A DNA stretch of 64,000 bases, from assembly GCA_003254905.1 (NCBI GenBank), contig QANU01021226.1, forward strand, positions 1 through 64,000. The letters run 5' to 3'. Both the position numbers and the translations under genes were made by a program. How positions within the stretch are numbered: the stretch's first letter is position 1; every line of letters starts with the position of its first letter. The notes beneath the pieces were generated by a model. That model did not search any database. It was not told the DNA's origin and saw only the letters and a list, made by a program, of their open reading frames with translations. Shown one piece after another: positions 58,901 to 64,000 of this stretch. Source of the stretch: Nissolia schottii. Taxonomy: Eukaryota > Streptophyta > Magnoliopsida > Fabales > Fabaceae.

Positions 58901-61321
58901 GAATTGAGCCCATTTACGGCCCACCATCCAGACCAGGCCCATGTATTCATGCTGCCGATAAGCGTGACCGAAATCGTGAAATACCTATACAACCCTCTCA
59001 CGACATACGCACGTGACGAACTCATGAGGATCGTCGTTGATTATACCAACATCATAGCCCGGAAGCACCCTTACTGGAATAGGACCCATGGAGCAGACCA
59101 TTTCCTTGCCTCTTGTCATGATTGGGTAACAATCTTATTTCACCGTACATATGGGAAATTCTTGAGTGCATGTAGACTGTTGTGTTGTGCTTATAGTTAA
59201 TGATAAAGTGACGTTTTTTTTATTTAAAAATAAATTTTATTTTAAAATGTCATTCTATCTTTAGTTATGAATATAGTCACAAGACTTCTTAGTGTATGTA
59301 ATAATTTCTCCCACTTAAAAATAATATGCACATTGTTCATTAGCATTGAAATTATGCATATATAAACTAACGTTGGTTGGTTTAAGTAGTTTGACATTTG
59401 TTCCCTTTAAACTAAGTTTCTTATTTATTTAAGTATTGTGAATGAAAAAAACTAGCATTAGAAGAGCTTTATCTCATAGTGGACAACTTTGCTCTGAGTC
59501 AAAAAAGGTTGAGTCTAGTGTGAACTTCTTATACTAGTAATTGCAATTAAAATAAAAAATTATACATATATAGTGTGGCATGTAAGTTAGCATTGTTGTT
59601 GTCTCATTTAGAGTAGAGAATGTAGATAGTATCTAGGCATGAATCATCTTCTCTTCATTAGTCAATGATTTTTATAGAAGTGAAAAATGATAGGAAGAGA
59701 GAAGATAGACATTGATTAACCGTTACTTTGATTAGTCAATTTGATTTTGATTAATCATTGCTTTGATTAGACGTTATGATCTTGATTAGTCAAATTGACT
59801 TTAATTAATCATCATTTTGATTGATCATTACGAAAGGGTTAAAGATGTGGATTGAATAACTAAATACAGTGCACATTTCAGAAGCAACCAAACATTTTAC
59901 TTCAAAATGATGCACATATCAGTTCGCTTGTGTGAAAAAAAAAAAAAAAACTATGCCTAGTACATGCAAGTTATTGATTTGCTCTTCTTATGTTAAAGAG
60001 CAATTTTTTCCCTTTTTGTCCCTAGCCAATCGTATCACTAGAAAAAAATAGTTTCCCAATAGATAGATTTTTTAGTTATTCTTAGCCTAAAAAAAAATCT
60101 TACTGCAACCCATTTATTATTTAATATATTAGTGAATGTAGGTATTTTTATCTCTCAAATTACCAATATTTATCAATATGTCAAACAAGGAATGAATTAT
60201 AACAAAAGTTTTTTTTTGTTATGAAAGCTCCTAAGAATTTCTCCTCCCTAGACTTAAAAGTTCACTTAGAGTCTCTAACTATTCAAAATATAGGGCACTC
60301 AAATATTTAAACATTGAAATAGGACATTTGAATCCTCTCAAATTCACATAGTTAAATAAGTACCAAAATGTGTCATTATACTTTGAATAACGAGAGATTA
60401 AATTATCTTATTTTATATATTTAGAGACTTAAAATATATTCTTAAACCCTAAGAAACTAATTTATTCCTCAATATTTCACTGCGTCACAAAAAAAAAGTG
60501 ATTTAGTGTGTGTGTATATATATATAATTATCTATTATAATTATACGAAACGCAACTATATATACACGTGTTTGATTTTGTTGCAGGGGCCAGATATCTC
60601 AAAAGAGGAGTCAGGGAAAGAGGTGTTCAAGAACCTCATAAGAGTGCAATGCAATGCCAACACATCCGAAGGGTTTCAGCCCAACAAAGATGTCCCATTG
60701 CCTGAAATGAAATTGCCATATGAGCTGACCTCACAAATAGTCCCACCTGGCCAACACCCCCGCCGCCGTTCCATACTCGCCTTCTTCGCCGGAGGCGTCC
60801 ACGGAAGAATCAGGGAGGTACTCCTGGAGCACTGGAAGGACAAAGACGAAGAGGTGCAAGTGCACGAGTACCTCCCACGTGGCCTTGACTACCGCGGCCT
60901 CATGGGACAGAGCAGGTTTTGCCTCCTTGAATTAAAACCTAATCTAAATCCTAACTAATGTTGTCCTTCGTCTGTCAGGTTTTGCCTGTGTCCGAGTGGC
61001 TATGAAGTGGCAAGTCCTAGACTTGTGGAGTCAATCAACGCGGGGTGTGTTCCGGTGATTGTTTCGGATTACTATGAATTGCCCTTCAGTGATGTTCTTG
61101 ATTGGAGAAAATTTTCGATGCATATTCCATCAGAGAGGATACCTGAAATCAAGACAATATTGAAAAGTGTACCGTATGCCAAGTACTTGAAATTGCAGAA
61201 GAGGGTGGTGAAGGTGCAGAGACATTTTCAGCTGAATCGACCGGCTAAGCCGTTTGATGTGTTTCATATGATTCTTCATTCCATATGGCTTAGAAGGCTC
61301 AATGTAAGGCTAGCCCACTGA
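55991..61321 (+). CDS. GT47 exostosin-family glycosyltransferase, gene 3 (extra intron)
   Basis: Third cluster member, probable type II Golgi glycosyltransferase with the same layout as genes 1 and 2 plus one extra intron. Exons: 55991-56299, 56668-56828, 58771-59125, 60587-60915, 60979-61321; 498 aa. Membrane anchor at residues about 10-30; the stem is longer than in genes 1 and 2. Motifs: [90 protein letters not shown] and GCVPVIV. The extra intron (60916-60978) splits the codon for the Arg before FCLCPSG and is absent from genes 1 and 2. If it is not spliced, translation ends at a TAA at 60956-60958 and the donor-sugar site is lost. Exon 3 is the most diverged of the three genes. Confidence 0.9.
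60916..60978 (+). other. 63-bp GT47-3-specific intron with 12-bp flanking repeat
   Basis: The 12 bp CAGGTTTTGCCT occur at 60913-60924 and again at 60976-60987, so the AG|GT at both ends gives the same mRNA. Inside are a strong branch-site match (CCTAACTAATG, 60949-60959) and a pyrimidine-rich run before the final CAG. Removing it restores exactly the sequence found uninterrupted in genes 1 and 2. Confidence 0.8.
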
Positions 61322-61504
61322 TACAATTCGATAATTAGATTGGATGCGAATATGAGCTTAAACCAAACCAAAAACATCAAGCTTAACATTAGATTAAATC
61401 AAATTGTATAGTGTTTCAAATGAACATTATTGGGTAAATTAGATTAATTGGCCAGAGAGGCCAGAGCAAGCTTAAATTGAACCAAAAACTTCAACCTTTC
61501 TCGT

Positions 61505-61691
61505 TAGGGTTGTTAAATTCATGAGATAATTTATAAACTCTCACAAATTTACAATTTTACTACATAAAACAAGTTACCGTTTTTATTAGTAAAATCATGA
61601 GTTTACGTAAACTCTTTAACTAAATCAATAAACTCTCGAGTTTTCTAAGGGTTTACAAGTTTACTTAGAACTCTCAAGTTTAACAACCTTG
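61505..61691. mobile_element. Small hAT-like MITE after GT47 gene 3 (187 bp)
   Basis: Starts TAGGGTTGTTAAATTCATGAG and ends CTCTCAAGTTTAACAACCTTG, inverted matches. Flanks TTTCTCGT (61497-61504) and TTTCTCAC (61692-61699) agree at 6 of 8 positions. Inside are repeated TTTACAAGTTTAC/GTAAACTC words. Confidence 0.65.
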
Positions 61692-61699
61692 TTTCTCAC

Positions 61700-62124
61700 T
61701 TAATTTTCTTTTTCTTCTTCTATTTCCCCTTTTTACACCAATGCTATAACTATTTATCAATTTTAACTAAAATGCACAGGTTTTTTATTTGGATAATTTT
61801 ATGTTTTAAATCATATGTCAATTTCACATTTAAAGGTAATGTGATTTTCCCCCTATAATGCCTTCCTTTTTGTTTTACAATATTCTAAAAAATATTGTAC
61901 CACTAAATGCATTAGTGAAAATAATTTCCGCGATCCATAAAAATTTGTATTATCACCAAGCACATTTTGTTTACATTAATTAAATTAAAATAGAAAGAGT
62001 AACATTTAAGAGATACCTCACAATCTCTTTTTAAAGATGTTCTAAAAAAATATAAGAACAACCCAACTTTGATAACTCACCCACAATCAAGAGACAAGTA
62101 CACACTATTTTTTCTTTTGGTACA
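61700..62124. other. Intergenic DNA, nothing recognised
   Basis: AT-rich sequence between the MITE and the LINE remnant. Confidence 0.45.
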
Positions 62125-64000
62125 AATTATTCAAACCCCTCACATAATACCTTTAAACGTAGCTTGCGAGGTGTGACCCTGAACAAGAGGAGGACACAAC
62201 TACGTACCAAGACCCTTGTAAAGCGAATCAATGAGATAGAAGTGAGGTTATCTCTCCTAGATCTAGTGACATTCTTCGAACAAATAGCACGAGATTTATG
62301 CACATTGACCTTCAACCCCGAAACTGCACATAAACTATCCAACACTCCCATGACAGTTCTAACTTGAGTATTTTGAGCTTTACATAATAAAAGAAGAGCA
62401 TCTGCAAACATAAGGTAGGAAATCCTCGGGTCTCCTCTTGAGATGTGAATAGGATCCTAATTACCATCCTCAACCGTCTCCAGAATCTTAAGTCAACTCC
62501 TCCATGCACAACACAAACAAATATGGGGAAAAAGGATCTCCCTAGCACAAACCCCATGTTGGTGAAAAATTAGGAAGGCAAGCCCCATTCCAAAGCACTG
62601 AGAGATTCAATGATCTGATACAAGACATAATGAGACTCATAGTCATTATTGGAAAACCAAAATCAAGCAGTGACTAGTTTAAAAAGCTCCATTTGATTCT
62701 ATTGTCAGCCTTCTCAAGATCAATCTTGAAATTTACAACTCCTTTATTTATTTTTGTTCTCTGCATATAATTCAGGAAATCTTGAGCAATAATGACATTA
62801 TCTAAGTCTCACGACCCGACAGAAAGCTTCCCTAAAGAGGACCAACAAGATCATTGAGAAGCAGTCATGTTTTGTTGGCAAACACCTTAGAGATAATTTT
62901 ATATAGCACATTACATAAGTTGATGGGCCGAAAGTTCTTCAACAAGGTGGTATCATCACCCTTGGGAATCAACACAATCAAGATCTCCACCAAATTCGGA
63001 TCAACAACCCCTTCACGAAATGAATTAGCCACCAAGCATCACACATCATCCCTCACAATATGCCAATGCTTCTTGAAGAAAAATGGTTGAAAGCCATCCG
63101 GCCCCAACACCTTAAAAGAACCCATCTGCATAACTTACATTCAAACTTTGTCCTTTGAAACCTTAGCCAAGAGTGTCGAGGCACTAGTGGCCGAAATACT
63201 AGGACATTGGCGAGTCCTAAGAACAGGACCATTCCTACCATCCACAGAAGCAAAGAGATCCTTATAATATTTATGAGCTTCATTCCTTAAAGTTTCCTTA
63301 TTCGTAGACCAAGGACCATCGTCCAAATAAAGCCTGTGAATCTTGTTCCTCTTACGTTTGACAATCGTTTTGAGTGTGGAAGAATTTTGTATTCCTATCA
63401 CCAAAACAAACCTATTGCTCTTGCGATTTCTAGAACCAGAGAATCTATTCTTTGTTAAAGAACCGCAACATATTCATTCTAAAGAGAACAAAGTTGTTCA
63501 AGCTAGAGAACAGAATCCCAGGTTTTCAGACGCATTTCCAAGCCAGAAGTGCGGGCTTCAAGTTCCCTCTTTCTGCGAAAGATACTTCCAAATACATTAT
63601 TATTAAGTAAAAGTGCATCAACTCTTACTACTTCTAAGCTGGAAGAGACAACAAGTCTTCCTTTTTGCCAAGCTCCATGAACCACTTGATGGAATTCACG
63701 GTGAGTGACCTTAGCAACCTGGAACCTGAAAGGCCTGGCCCCTCATCTAAAGAACCCCATGATAGCGAAGGAGGAGAGGAGAATGGTCAAAATTCAACCT
63801 AAAAAGATTCTCAACAAAAGCCTTAGGGAAACAGAAGCGCCACTCTTCACTTACCAATCCCCTGTCAACCTATCCAAAAGCCTAGGCACAAGGTTCTCAC
63901 CACGAACCTTACTAGACCAAGCGAATTTGCTACCAATTGCACCCAAATCCATCAAACCACAATCCTCAAGAAGCCCAGAATAGATAGTAGCTAGAGAAAT
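62125..64000 (-). mobile_element. Degenerate L1-type LINE, ORF2 fragment (off window edge)
   Basis: Read on the - strand from 64000 downwards, fragments in changing frames follow the order of plant L1 ORF2. First comes the end of the endonuclease region (CGLMDLGAIGSKFAWS, near 63960; RPFRFQVAKVTHREF, near 63710), then NNNVFGSIFRRKREL (about 63600) and RKRNKIHRLYLDDGPW (about 63350). Next come GFQPFF-type reverse transcriptase sequence (about 63080), a PYLFVLCME-like segment (about 62540) and FADALLLL (62411-62388). The last is the catalytic FADD box with its second Asp changed to Ala. SGLKVNVHKSRA follows, and the match ends near 62125, before the zinc knuckle and RNase H parts. Frameshifts and stops make it inactive. 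The 5' side continues beyond the window. Confidence 0.85.

Noticed and set aside
1..64000. tRNA, rRNA or snoRNA genes
   Set aside because: No cloverleaf-like or conserved RNA sequence was noticed by eye on either strand; a covariance-model search would be needed to exclude small ones.

Overview
This is a stretch of AT-rich nuclear DNA from a eudicot plant. Spliceosomal introns, plant-type gene families and dense miniature transposons (MITEs) all point that way. A legume such as Glycine is my best guess from general sequence character, but nothing in the window proves the species. Five protein-coding genes can be supported, all on the + strand; everything else is transposon-derived or unrecognised intergenic DNA. 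Exon boundaries were read by hand from GT/AG sites, reading-frame continuity and family knowledge. No alignment or transcript data were available.

Layout. 1-5548: gene-free, with several tandem repeats. 5554-7781: a short non-autonomous LTR retroelement with a perfect 5-bp target-site duplication (TSD). 8413-9639: a foldback, Mutator-like element full of telomere-like repeats, with a perfect 9-bp TSD. 9650-17080: gene-free, with two MITE-type insertions. 17186-18449: a Pack-MULE-like element carrying a broken fragment of a VQ-motif gene, nested in an older repeat. 20210-25648: a complete 13-exon family-A sucrose-phosphate synthase gene (about 1060 aa). 25650-35860: gene-free, with hAT-type MITEs and a large TGCACAAAC-rich tandem repeat. 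35867-38520: a 4-exon heptahelical (PAQR/adiponectin-receptor-like) membrane protein gene, HHP4/5-like (372 aa). 40699-61321: a tandem cluster of three GT47 exostosin-type glycosyltransferase genes (478, 467 and 498 aa) plus a relic of a fourth copy. 62125-64000: the degenerate, 3'-truncated end of an L1-type LINE on the - strand, running off the window.

Function. The sucrose-phosphate synthase makes sucrose-6-phosphate in the cytosol and keeps all three regulatory serines known from spinach. The HHP-like protein belongs to a family linked to sterol and sugar/ABA signalling. The GT47 proteins are predicted type II Golgi enzymes of the subgroup that includes xylogalacturonan xylosyltransferase, so a cell-wall role is likely, but the substrate is unknown. 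Nothing suggests that the three gene types act as one pathway.

The most interesting items are a 63-bp intron found only in the third GT47 gene and bordered by a 12-bp direct repeat (probable recent intron gain), the Pack-MULE with the VQ-gene fragment, the foldback element built of telomere-like repeats and its relative inside a GT47 intron, and five members of one hAT-like MITE family. I found no sign of a wholly new gene system.
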